From NCBI GenBank assembly GCA_007026445.1, contig VDMD01000017.1:434001-498000 (forward strand): a stretch of 64,000 nt of DNA. Direction: 5' to 3'. Both the position numbers and the translations under genes were made by a program. Of this stretch, positions 44,292-53,769 are shown piece by piece. This DNA is from Schizophyllum amplum (taxonomy: Eukaryota; Basidiomycota; Agaricomycetes; Agaricales; Schizophyllaceae). Position 1 is the first letter of the stretch. Each line of letters opens with the position of its first letter. The notes below the pieces were generated by a model, which saw only the letters and a program-made list of their open reading frames with translations, was not told the DNA's origin and made no database searches.

Positions 44292-44458
44292 GGGGTGCGC
44301 CGATCGTGCGCATTGTGGGGTGCGCCGATCCTGCGCATGGTGGGGCGCGCCGATCGTGCGCATGGTGGGGTGCGCCGATCCTGCGCATGGTGGGGCGCGC
44401 CGATCCTGCGCATTGTGGGGCGCGCCGATCCTGCGCATTGTGGGGCGCGCCGCTTGAC
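44292..44458. repeat. 25-bp minisatellite, about seven units
   Basis: The unit is GGTGGGG(T/C)GCGCCGATC followed by (C/G)TGCGCAT. Period 25 is confirmed by the GATC at 44302, 44327 and 44352. Because 25 is not a multiple of three, each unit changes frame, so the array is not a coding repeat. Confidence 0.88.
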
Positions 44459-45087
44459 AGCGTGGTCTAGCGTGCACTGGACTGGCGGTCTCAATGTCGA
44501 GCTGAAATAGGACGTCAGCAATGTGCGAGCACGTCGGTAAACCAACACACCTTTGAGAGATCCAGCCCGCAGCCCGGTCGAGCAATATGTCGGCGGCGGC
44601 TGCAGTCGCTGGAGGAACGCGTCCGTCCGCAACGCAGGGTTCCCGGCTGGGCTCCATCATCGGACGTTGCGGCATCTTCATGTGCATGAAGTAGGAAAGG
44701 GGGTGGAAGGGGGGGAGGTCGAGTCTGCATAAAGGATTCGATCATCCCGCCTCGTGAGCGCACAAGGTGCAGCCGACACTGGCGAAAGTAAGTAAGAGCA
44801 AGGAGGGAAGGGACAAAGATAGGGGCAAGAGAAAGCATCACCAAATAACACGTCGCATTGTGCGACTTATTCGGGAAGTACTTACCTGGTTTACTCGCTA
44901 TAACCATATACTGCCGTTGCTCAGCCCACAAGATGCCAATGGACAAAATGGCATGACTAGAACGCGATACCGTGTGCATAATGGTCCGCGTCTAATTTGT
45001 TTACAAAGAAGGTATCGAACTTAGCATCGTAAGTGTAAAGCGGGCGGCGGATTGAAGTTGGGTGGAACGGGACCGCTGAAGAACTGA
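44459..45087. other. Intergenic, no feature seen
   Basis: Mixed sequence without conserved frames; a short polypurine run lies at 44690-44720. Confidence 0.35.
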
Positions 45088-47056
45088 CCTCGCCCTTGCC
45101 CTCGCCCTCGCCCTCGCCCTCGCCCTCGTCCTCGAACGGGCGACTCTTCGCCTCCTTCGTCCATGAAAAGAGCGACTCGCCTTCGTCCTTTGATCAAGAG
45201 CGACTCCTCTCCTGACGTCCTCTTCGTCTCCTGACGTCCTCTTCGTCCTCACAGGGGCAACTCGTCTCCTGACGTCCTCTTCGTCTCCTGACGTCCTCTT
45301 CGTCCTCACAGGGGCAACTCGTCTCCTGACGTCCTCTTCGTCTCCTGACGTCCTCTTCGTCCCCTGACGTCCTCTTCGTCCTCACAGGGGCAACTCGCCT
45401 TCGTCCTCACAGGGGCAACTCGGCTTCGTTCTCTCGAAGGGGGACTTGCTCTCACCTGCCGTCCTCGAAGCCGGCTCCCGCCTTCGACCCTCGTATCAAC
45501 CGCCTTCGACCCTCGTATCAACCGCCTTCATCCCCCCGTGAAAAGCGACTTCATCCCCCGGGCAAAGCGACTTCATCCCCCCGTGAAAAGCGGCTCTCGC
45601 CCTCTCGAAGCGACTCCCGCTTTCGTCCTCGGGACGACTCGGCGCCTTCGTCGTCCCCGAACGCGGCTTCGTCGTCCCCGACCACGGCTTCGTCGTCCCC
45701 GACCACGGCTTCGTCGTCCCCGAACACGGCTTCGTCGTCCCCGAACACGGCTTCGTCGTCCTCGAACGCGGCTTCGTTGTCCTCGAACGCGGCTTCGTTG
45801 TCTTCGACCACGGCTTCGTCGTCTTCGACCACGGCTTCGTCGCCCTCAAAAGACCGACTAGTAATCAGCCTCGGCCGTCCTCGAACGCGGCTCCGCCGTC
45901 CTCGAAAGGCCGCCTATCACCCTTGGCCGTCCTCGAAGGGGCCCCGACTCGCTCGCCTTCGCCAAATTCAAATTTTGGGCGACCTGCCCTCTTCAACGCT
46001 GTCCTCTCAGAAAGGGAGAAAGTCGCTCTTCCATCAGACTCTCCAAACGACTCGCCCTATTCGTCGTCTGCGAAGCCACTCGCCTCCGCCTTCGTCGTCT
46101 GCGAAGCCCTATTCCTCGTCTGCGAAGCCCTATTCGTCGTCTGCGAAGCCCTATTCCTCGTCCTCGAAAGGAGCGTCTCGCCTTCGTCGTCTGCGAAAGG
46201 AGCGACTCGCCTCCGCCTTCATCGTCTGCGAAGTCGCTCGCCTTCGTCCTCCTTGAAGTCGCCTTCGTCGTCTTCGAACGCGGCTTCGTCGTCCTCGACC
46301 ACGGCTTCGTCGTCCCCGAACGCGGCTTCGTCGTCTTCTCTTCGAACACGGCTTCGTCGTCTTCGACCACGGCTTCGTCGTCTTCGACCACGGCTTCATC
46401 GTCTTCGAACGCGGCTTCGTCGTCTTCGAACACGGCTTCGTCGTCTTCGACCACAGCTTCGTCGTCCTCGAAAGGCTGACTATCACCCTCGGCCGTCCTC
46501 GAAAGAGCGACGTCGCTCTCCTCTCAGAAAGGGCGAAAGTCGCTGTCCTCTCAGAAAGGGCAACAGTCGCTCTCCTCTCAGAAAGGGCGAGGGCGACAGT
46601 CGCTCTTCCATCAGACTCTCCAAACGACTCGCCCTATTCGTCGTCTGCGAAACCCTATTGCTCGTCTGCGAAGCCCTATTCCTCGTCTGCGAAGCCCTAT
46701 CCCTCGTCTGCGAAGCCCTATTCCTCGTCTGCGAAAGGAGCGACTCGCCTCCGCCTTCGTCGTCTGCGAAGCCCTATTCATCCTCTCCAAACGACTCGCC
46801 TCCGCCTTCGTCGTCTGCGAAGCCCTATCCCTCGTCTGCGAAGCGACTCGCCTCCGCCTTCGTCGTCTGCGAAGCGACTCGCGTCCGCCTTTGTCGGCCT
46901 CGAGGGGCGACTCGCCTCCGCCTTCGTCGGCCTCGAAGCGACTCGCCTCCGCCTTCGTCGGCCTCGAGGAGCGACTCGCCCCCGCCTTCGTCCGTCTGCG
47001 AAGCGACTCGCGAGTCGCCCTATTCGTCGTCGCCTCCGCCTTCGTCGGTCTCGAAA
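45088..47056. repeat. Satellite-like array, left arm
   Basis: It starts with a CTCGCC hexamer run (45088-45125), then 19-bp units CTCCTGACGTCCTCTTCGT (about 45210-45385), then 20-21-bp units of the type GGCTTCGTCGTC(C/T)(C/T)CGAA (45640-45850 and 46260-46460), then units CGCCTTCGTCGTCTGCGAAG (46060-46210 and 46620-47000). All are pyrimidine-rich on the plus strand. Long frames exist in all phases because stop codons are rare in these units; none resembles a known protein. Confidence 0.85.
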
Positions 47057-47063
47057 TTTCGAG
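47050..47063. repeat. Palindrome at the orientation switch of the satellite
   Basis: CTCGAAATTTCGAG is a perfect 14-bp palindrome centred between 47056 and 47057. The inverted symmetry extends to CCTTCGTC...GACGAAGG (47039-47073) with one extra base. A second 16-bp palindrome, GCGACTCGCGAGTCGC, lies at 47003-47018. Confidence 0.9.
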
Positions 47064-49570
47064 AGGACGAAGGTTCGGAGTGTTGCCCCTCGAGGACGAA
47101 GGCGGAGAGCCGCCTCCTCAAGGACGAAGGCGGGGATGAAGGCGAGCCGCTCCGAGGCGGACGAAGGCTGGAGGCGCTTCGAGGCCGGACGAGGACGAAG
47201 GCGGATAGTCGCCCGTTCAAGAAGGACGAAGGCGGGAAGTCGCCCTCTCCGAGGTCGGACGAAGGCGGTTCGAGGGGACGAAGGCTGATAAGTAGTCGCC
47301 CCTCGAGGACGGTCGAAGGCTGGAGCCGCTTCGAGGTCGGATGAAGGCAGCGAGTCACCCTCTTTCGAGGCGGACGAAGGCGGATAGTCGCCTGCTTGGA
47401 GGACAGCGAAGGCGGTGACAGCGTCTTCGAGAGGGGCGAAGGCGAGCGAGTCGCCTGCTTGGAGGCTGATAATGGCAGCGAGTCGCCCTCTTTCGAGGTC
47501 GGTCGAAGGAGGAGTGTGGTTCGAGGTCGGCGAAGGCTGGAGCCGCTTCGAGGCGGACGAAGGCTGATAAGTAGTCGCCTGCTTCGAGGGGACGAAGGCT
47601 GATATTCGCCCGTTCGAGAGGCCGGATGAAGGCTGGATCCGCTTCGAGGGGATGAAGGCTGATAGTCGCCTGCTTGGAGGGGACGATGAACGCGGCGGGT
47701 CGCCCCCGTTCGAGAGGGACGAAGGCGGATAGTCGCCCCCGCCTCGGGTCGCCATTGGAGGACGGCGGGCGGTGAGTCTCGAGGACGAAGGCGGGGATGT
47801 CGCCCTCTTCGAGGACGAAGGCGAGCCGCTCCCTCGAGGACGAAGGCCCGTTCGAGGACGAAGGCGGCGAAGTCTCCCTCTCCGAGGTCGGATGAAGGCC
47901 CGTTCGAGGACGCCCTCTTTCGAGGCTGGACGAAGGCTGGAGCCGCTTCGAGGGTATGAAGGCGGTTCGAGGGGACGAAGGCGGTTCGAGAGGGACGAAG
48001 GCTGATAGTCGCCTTCTTGGAGGGGACGATGAAGGCAGCGAGTCGCCCGCTTGGAGGCCGGACGGAGGAGACAGCGTCTTCGAGGACGGCGAAGGCGAGT
48101 CGCTTCGAGGTTGGACGAAGGCGAGTCGCTTCGAGTCGGACGAAGGCGAGCCGCTCCGAGGCGGACGGGCGAAGGCGGGTCGCCTCTTTCGAGGTCGGAT
48201 GAAGGCTGGATCCGCTTCGAGGCCGGACGGAGGCGAGCGAGTCGCCCGCTTCGAGAAGGACGAAGGCCCGTTCGAGGGGACGAGGACGAAGGCTGGAGCC
48301 CCTCGAGGTCGGATGGAGGCTGGAGCCGCTTCGAGGTCGGACGAAGGCGAGCCGCTTCGAGGACGAAGGCGGTGAGTCTCGAGAGGATGAAGGCGAGTCG
48401 CTTCGAGGCCGGACGAAGGCGGTGAGTCTCGAGGTCGGACGAAGGCGGTGATCAGTCGGCCTTTGAAGGGGATGTCGCCCCCTGTCGAGGTCGGACGAAG
48501 GAGACAGGGTCTTCGAGGTCGGACGAAGGCGAGCGTCGCTCGTTCGAGTCGGTCGAAGGCGGAGACAGCGTCTTCGAGACCGGATGAAGGCGGACAGTCG
48601 CCCCCTTCGAGAAGGACAAAGGCGGATAGTCGCCTGCTTCGAGGTCGGACGAAGGCGGATAGTCGCCTGCTTGGAGGCCGGACGAAGGCGGAGGCGAGTC
48701 GCTCCGCAGACGAGGACGGCTGATAGTCGCCCTCTTCTCGAGGTCGGATGAAGGCGGATAGTCGCCTGCTTGGAGGGGACGAAGGCTGATATTCGCCCTC
48801 TCTGAGGTCGGACGAAGGCGGAGAGTCTCGAGGCGGAGGGGATGAAGGCGGTGAGTGGTTCGAAGGCGGATAGTCGCCCTCTCTGAGGACGAAGGCGAAC
48901 CGCTCCGAGGCGGACGAAGGCGAGCCGCTCCGAGGTCAGATGAAGGCAGCGAGTCGCCTGCTTGGAGGGGACGAAGGCGAGCGTCGCTCGTTCGAGGTCG
49001 GATGAAGGCTGGAGCCGCTCCGAGGCGGACGAAGGCGGGGGGAGTCGCCCTCTCCGAGGACGGCGAAGGCGAGCGAGTCGCCTGCTTGGAGGCCGGACGA
49101 AGGCGAGCGAGTCGCCCGTTCGAGAGGACGAAGGCGGTGAGTCTCGAGGACAAAGGCTGATAGTCGCCCGTTCGAGGCCGGACGAAGGCGAGCCGCTCCG
49201 AGGACGGCGAAGACTGATAGTCGCCTGTTCGAGGCCGGACGGAGGAGACAGCGTCTTCGAGAGGGGCGAAGGCGGATAGTCGCTCCATTCGAGGCCGGAC
49301 GAAGGCGGGGATGTCGCCCGCTTCGAGGTCGGAAGAAGGCGGTGAGCCGCCTCCTCAAGTGCGAAGGCGGAGATGTCGCCCCCGTTCGAGGACGACGAAG
49401 GCGGTGAGTCTCGAGGACGACGAAGGGCGAGCGAGTCGCCCTCTTTCGAGGTCGGACGAAGGCGAGCCGCTTCAAGGCCGGACGGAGGAGACAGCGTCTT
49501 CAAGGCCGGACGAAGGCGAAATAAGTCGCTTCGAGGTCGGACGATGAAGGCAGCGAGTCGCTTCGAGGCG
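47057..49570. repeat. Satellite-like array, right arm (inverted relative to left)
   Basis: About 2.5 kb of degenerate 30-40 bp units built from GAGG(T/C)CGGACGAAGGCG and GATAGTCGCCTGCTT or GAGTCGC. The plus strand is purine-rich, the reverse of the left arm: the reverse complement of the common core (CGCCTTCGTCCGGCCTCGAA) matches left-arm units. An 885-residue minus-strand frame (47020-49677) and others are open only because the units lack stops. No gene is claimed. Confidence 0.85.
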
Positions 49571-49775
49571 GAGGAAGGCGGTGACTGCGAGCAACGATTG
49601 GCACCTCGAGCGGCGATTGGCACGATCATGGGACACAACAGGGGCAGATCAAGAAGGACGACGATTGTAGAGGTCACGAGCGACGACTGGGGAGGTCACG
49701 AGCGATGTCTGGAAGATCATGAAAAGAAAATACGAACAAAGTAACAGCCATTAAAAACAGCTGTCGTACCACAAA

Positions 49776-49868
49776 TTCGGATACGGGGAATCGAACCCCG
49801 AGCTGCCGCGCAGACAATACCAGGGACGAAATGAGAGGCGGCAATGTTGGCCGTTACACCATATCCGA
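49776..49868 (-). tRNA. tRNA-Glu (anticodon CTC) with 21-nt intron
   Basis: On the minus strand, TCGGATA pairs with TATCCGA, the D arm is GTG/CAT, and the anticodon stem GCCGC pairs with GCGGC around CTCTCA. A 21-nt intron lies after position 37. The T arm is CGGGG-TTCGATT-CCCCG and the discriminator is A. Mature length is 72 nt. It sits just beyond the right edge of the satellite. Confidence 0.87.
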
Positions 49869-50050
49869 GGTGAAACGGTGTGGGGAGAAGGGGACAAGTA
49901 TAGGGGAGGTGGGGGAGAGGTATAGAGGTGGGGAGCTGGGGAGCTGGGGGTGGGGGAGAGGGGGGGAGCTGGGGGTGGGGGTGGGGGTGGGAGGGCGAAG
50001 GAGGGAAGGAGGGTATAGGTGGGGGAGGGCAAGGGAAGGGGGAAGGGACG
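49869..50050. repeat. G-tract region with quadruplex-forming potential
   Basis: The plus strand carries repeated GGGGAGCTGGGG and a run GGGGGTGGGGGTGGGGGTGG near 49970-49990, meeting the G3+N1-7 quadruplex pattern several times. It lies directly 5' of the tRNA-Glu gene. Confidence 0.75.
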
Positions 50051-51371
50051 CGGGCTGTGATCGCGGGTTGGGCCGAGGACTCGGAAAGCGGCCACGTCTC
50101 CAAACGGGGAGAGTGCCAGCGCGTAGCGGGCCGCTACTCGCCACCCGCTACTAGCGGGTGGCGGACAGACCGGGGCCAAAAGAGGGTGCGCGGATACGGG
50201 TGCAGGAGGAGTGCGTGAATAAGGGCCAGAGCGCGTGGAGGGGAGTGAAGGCTAGGAGTGGGTGTGGGGGGACGAGAGGCGAGAGGAGGAGCGGGAGGGG
50301 CAAGTTAACGGCGGGACATGGCTTGAAAGGCGGTGCTCGGCTTGGAAGTCGGGACGCGGCTTGAAGGGAAGAGCGACGCGGATTGTAGGATTCGGGCTGG
50401 GGCTGTGATCGGCGGCACGGACGAGGAGAGCGATGGTCATGAATGAGGAGGGGGACGGCACGATCGAAGAGGGTGGCGGGCACGAATGAGGAGGGAGGTG
50501 AGGCTATGGCGGACAGACTTGAGCCGTGGGGGACAGACTTGTGCGGTGGGGCGGTAGACCTGGGCGGTGGGGCGATAGACTTGAGCTGCGAGACGGAGGA
50601 CCGTGGACCACCGTGGAATAGACGGACTGAGAGCAGAGTGCTTGGGCTTGTCCGAGGCGAGGGAGCGACGCATGGGGGGAAGGAGAAGAGCGGCGCGTGA
50701 GACGAAGAGCGATGGATGAGAGGAAGAGTGATGCGGGCGGGACGATGAAGAGAGAAGCGATCGAGCGTCCCGGATCGGATGTATGCGCGTGTGGATGGGC
50801 GACACAGTCAAGTAGCGTCCTGCGCCCACTACGGTCGGCGTCCTGCGCTCACCACCGTCCGACGCGCTCAACACCGTCCGACTTGCTCATCACCGTCCGA
50901 CGCGCTCTTTGTCTTTGCCGTCGCCCGTGTCCTATACATGTCGTCGCGTGTTCTATACATGCCCTCGCCCGTGCTCTACACACGTCTCACGCCTCCCTCG
51001 ACGCTTACACGCACTCGTCTCCTACACACGCACTCGTCTCCACACACGCCGCATACAGCCCTCGCCACTATCGCTTCTCCACCCACCACTACTGCCCTGG
51101 CTCCTTCCCTCGCGCCCCGCCTTTTCCTCCCGCTTTCAAGTGTCGTTCGCCGTCCTTGACCGTCGTTCCCCGTCCCTGACCGTCGTTCCCCTTCCCCTTC
51201 CCGCTGCCCCTTTCCTTCGCCCTTTCCCCTTCCCCCCTCCCCCTTCCCCGGCGAGCCCTAGCGGGCACCCCTTCCCCCTTCCCCCGGCGAGCCCTAGCGA
51301 GCACCCCTTCCCCTTCTCGGGCACACTTCCTCCCCCCTCCCTTCTTCTCGTCACTCTGCTCCTCCAGACAT
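50051..51371. other. Intergenic between tRNA-Glu and tRNA-Val
   Basis: GC-rich, strongly strand-biased sequence; 50500-50590 contains three GGGGC/GACTTG-type direct repeats and 51180-51330 a CCCTTCCCC-rich block with a repeated GGCGAGCCCTAGCG(A/G)GCA (about 51250 and 51288). No gene was recognised. Confidence 0.4.
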
Positions 51372-51476
51372 GGGTCGGTGGCGTAGTTGGTTATCGCATC
51401 TGTCTAACATGACCCAAGGTGCTATCATGCATGATGTTTCCACAGAAGGTCCTCAGTTCGATCCTGGGCCGACTCA
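51372..51476 (+). tRNA. tRNA-Val (anticodon AAC) with 31-nt intron
   Basis: The acceptor stem GGGTCGG pairs with CCGACTC. The D stem is GCG/CGC, the anticodon stem TCTGT/ACAGA with loop CTAACA..C, and the T arm CTCAG-TTCGATC-CTGGG. The intron at 51410-51440 follows position 37. Mature length is 74 nt and the discriminator is A. The GTAGTTGGTTATCGCATCTG block is typical of fungal tRNA-Val. Confidence 0.88.
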
Positions 51477-51845
51477 CTGGGCCAACTCATTCCCGATTCT
51501 GAGCTGGCTTTTTTGGTGTAATCGTGGTCGTTAACGTTGGTTTATAACATGGTCGCTAGGCTTTCTCGTGGTCGTTGGAGACGACGGATTATGACCAAGT
51601 ACTTATCAAGAGCCTTGATAAGTGCTTGGCCTACCAGGGCTCTATGCTCCCCCCCCCTCCCCTCCCCTTCCCCGCCTCCCTCACACCACCCTTCTGTCTC
51701 ACTCGCTCGCCCCGCCTTCTCTCTCCCTCTTCCCTTATTCGCTCTTCGCCCTCGTCGTCAGCCCCTGTCCCCTTATTCGCCCCCGTCTCCCTTATTCGCC
51801 CCCGTCTCCTTTACTCACCCCGTCGCCCCGTCGCCCTTCTCTCCC
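51477..51845. other. Intergenic, pyrimidine-rich 3' of tRNA-Val
   Basis: From 51650 it is a C/T-dominated tract. No gene is supported. Confidence 0.35.
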
Positions 51846-51985
51846 CTCTAAGAAAACGAGGCGACGCGGTTCCCTCTAAGAAGGCGAGGCGACGCGGTTC
51901 CCTCTAAGAAGGCGAGGCGACGCGGTTCCCTCTAAGAAGGCGAGGCAACCCGGTTCCCTCTAAGAAGGAGAGGCGACGCGGTTCC
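51846..51985. repeat. 28-bp minisatellite, five units
   Basis: The unit TCTAAGAAGGCGAGGCGACG followed by CGGTTCCC is repeated head to tail five times with few mismatches. Confidence 0.85.
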
Positions 51986-52159
51986 CTCTTCGCCCTTCTC
52001 CATCACGCACCCCCTCCCTGACTCCCTCTTCGGGCGGGCGACAGAGTCGACGGCGCTACAACGAGGGCGACAGAGTCGACTGACTCCCTCTTCGGGCGGG
52101 ACTGACTCCCTCTTCGGGCGGGCGACAGAGTCGACGGCGCTACAGAGTCGACGGCGCTA
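51986..52159. repeat. GACAGAGTCGACGGCGCTAC short repeats
   Basis: Copies of GCGACAGAGTCGAC and GACTCCCTCTTCGGGCGG alternate at 52015-52150. Related GAGTCGACGGC blocks recur at 53060 and 53320. Confidence 0.65.
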
Positions 52160-53600
52160 CAGCGAGGAGGAGAGAGTCGACGGCGCTACAGCGAGGAGGC
52201 GGGCGCTACAGCGAGAAGACGATAGGCGAGAGGGGCTCGTCGCCGGCAGCGAGAGGAGGGAGGAGGGATGGGGCGGCGGCGGTGAGGCGAGAAGGCGAGG
52301 CGGGCGAGAGGGGGGCGACGCCTTCGGCGCCGGGCTCGATGGGCTCGTCGCAGCGAGATGGGGCGAGAGGGGGCTCGAGGTCGTCGCCGGAGCAGCGAGG
52401 AGGCGACGGCTCGTCGGCGAGGCCAGGGAAGGGGCGAGAGACGGCGTCGCCGGGCTCCTCGTCGGCGAGAGAGGGCCGGCGAGGCGGTCAGGTGAGACGC
52501 GGCGAGGGGGGCAGCGGGAGGAGGCGAGAGGGGGCTCGACACGGGGCGTCGGCAGGTGAGAGGGAGATGAGAGGGGCGAGAAGGGGGCGGCTAGGCGAGA
52601 GGGGAGAGGGAGAGGCGAGAGGGGGCGACGCACTCGTCGGCAGGTGAGAGGGGCGACAACGAAGGCGCCGGGCGAGAGAGAGGGGCGAGAAGGGGCAAGG
52701 GAGAGGGGGCGAGGAGGGCGAGATGGGGTGAGAGAGAGAAGGGGGCGACGGCTTCGCCGGAGCAGGAGAGAGAGGCGGGCGCCGAGGCGAGAGGAGTGAG
52801 GGGAGAGGCGGGCGAGAGGGGAGAGGAGAGGGGGGAGAGGGCGACGGCTCGTCGCCGGTGCGACGGGCGGGAGGAGTGAGAGGAGAGGCGACGGCGAGAG
52901 GGCGAGGCTCGAGAGGGCTCGAGATGGGGGGAGGGGGGAGAGGAGGGAGGAGGGAGATGGGCGAGAGGGGGTCTGGCGAGGCGAGCGAGAGGAGAGAGGA
53001 GGGCGAGAGGGGGGGGCGAGAGGGCCGGGCTCGAGAAGGGAGGGCGAGAGGGGGGCGAGAGGGCGACAGAGTCGACGGCTCGTCGGCTCGACGTCAGGCG
53101 GGCGAGAGAGAGGGGCGCCGGTGCGACGGGCGGGAGGAGAGGGGCTCGAGATGGGCGAGATGGGGCGAGAGGAGGGCGAGAGGGGGCGAGATGGGAGGAG
53201 GGAGGGCGAGAGAAGGGGTGAGGAGGGAGGAGAGGGGTGACGGCGAGAGAGGGCCAGGCGAGGCGAGATGGGCGAGAGAGGCGAGGCGACAGGGGCGAGA
53301 GGAGGGGCGAGAGGGAGAGTCGACGGCGCTACAGCGAGGAGGAGGGAGGAGGGGCGACGAGGGGGCGACGGCTGTTCGTCGTCGGAGCAGCGAGAGAGGG
53401 GCTCCAGAGGGGGGTGACGGCGCTACAGCGAGGAGGCGGGCGCTACAGCGAGGAGGAGAGGGGGAAGGGAGGAGGCGAGAGGGACAAGAGGGGGGTGAAC
53501 AAGGAAGGGGAGAGAGAGGAGGGGCAAGGGAGAGGGAGGGCGAGAGGGGGGGCGAGAAGGGGGCGCTGTGGGAGGAGCGAGGTGGCGCCGAGTTGAGAGA
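52160..53600. repeat. 1.4-kb purine-rich GGCGAGAGGGG tract
   Basis: The plus strand is overwhelmingly G/A, made of loose GGCGAGAGG, GGAGGAGAGG and CGGCGCTACAGCGAGGAGG units. The strand asymmetry is extreme over the whole interval. Open frames on both strands are compositional artefacts. Confidence 0.8.
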
Positions 53601-53769
53601 GTCCTCACCAACACAGAATTGACAATATTTGTGGCAGATTCGATGATTGTTGAGGCAGATCATTTGATGATTGTTGAGGCAGATCATTTGATGATACTGA
53701 AGGTAGATCCGATGATTGTTGAGGCAGATTTGACAAGCCTTCTTTGAGGCAGATTTGACAAGCCTTCTT
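53601..53769. repeat. AT-richer spacer with GATGATTGTTGAGGCAGAT repeats
   Basis: About five degenerate copies of TTGATGATTGTTGAGGCAGA occur at 53640-53765, AT-rich compared with both flanks. Confidence 0.75.

Noticed and set aside
45923..47344. 473-residue repeat-rich frame as a possible cell-surface repeat protein
   Set aside because: No signal peptide or promoter seen, frames are open in several phases at once, and the sequence is simple tandem DNA crossing the orientation switch.
52858..53622. 254-residue Arg/Gly/Glu frame
   Set aside because: Purely a product of the purine-rich GGCGAGAGG composition; equally long frames exist on the other strand.
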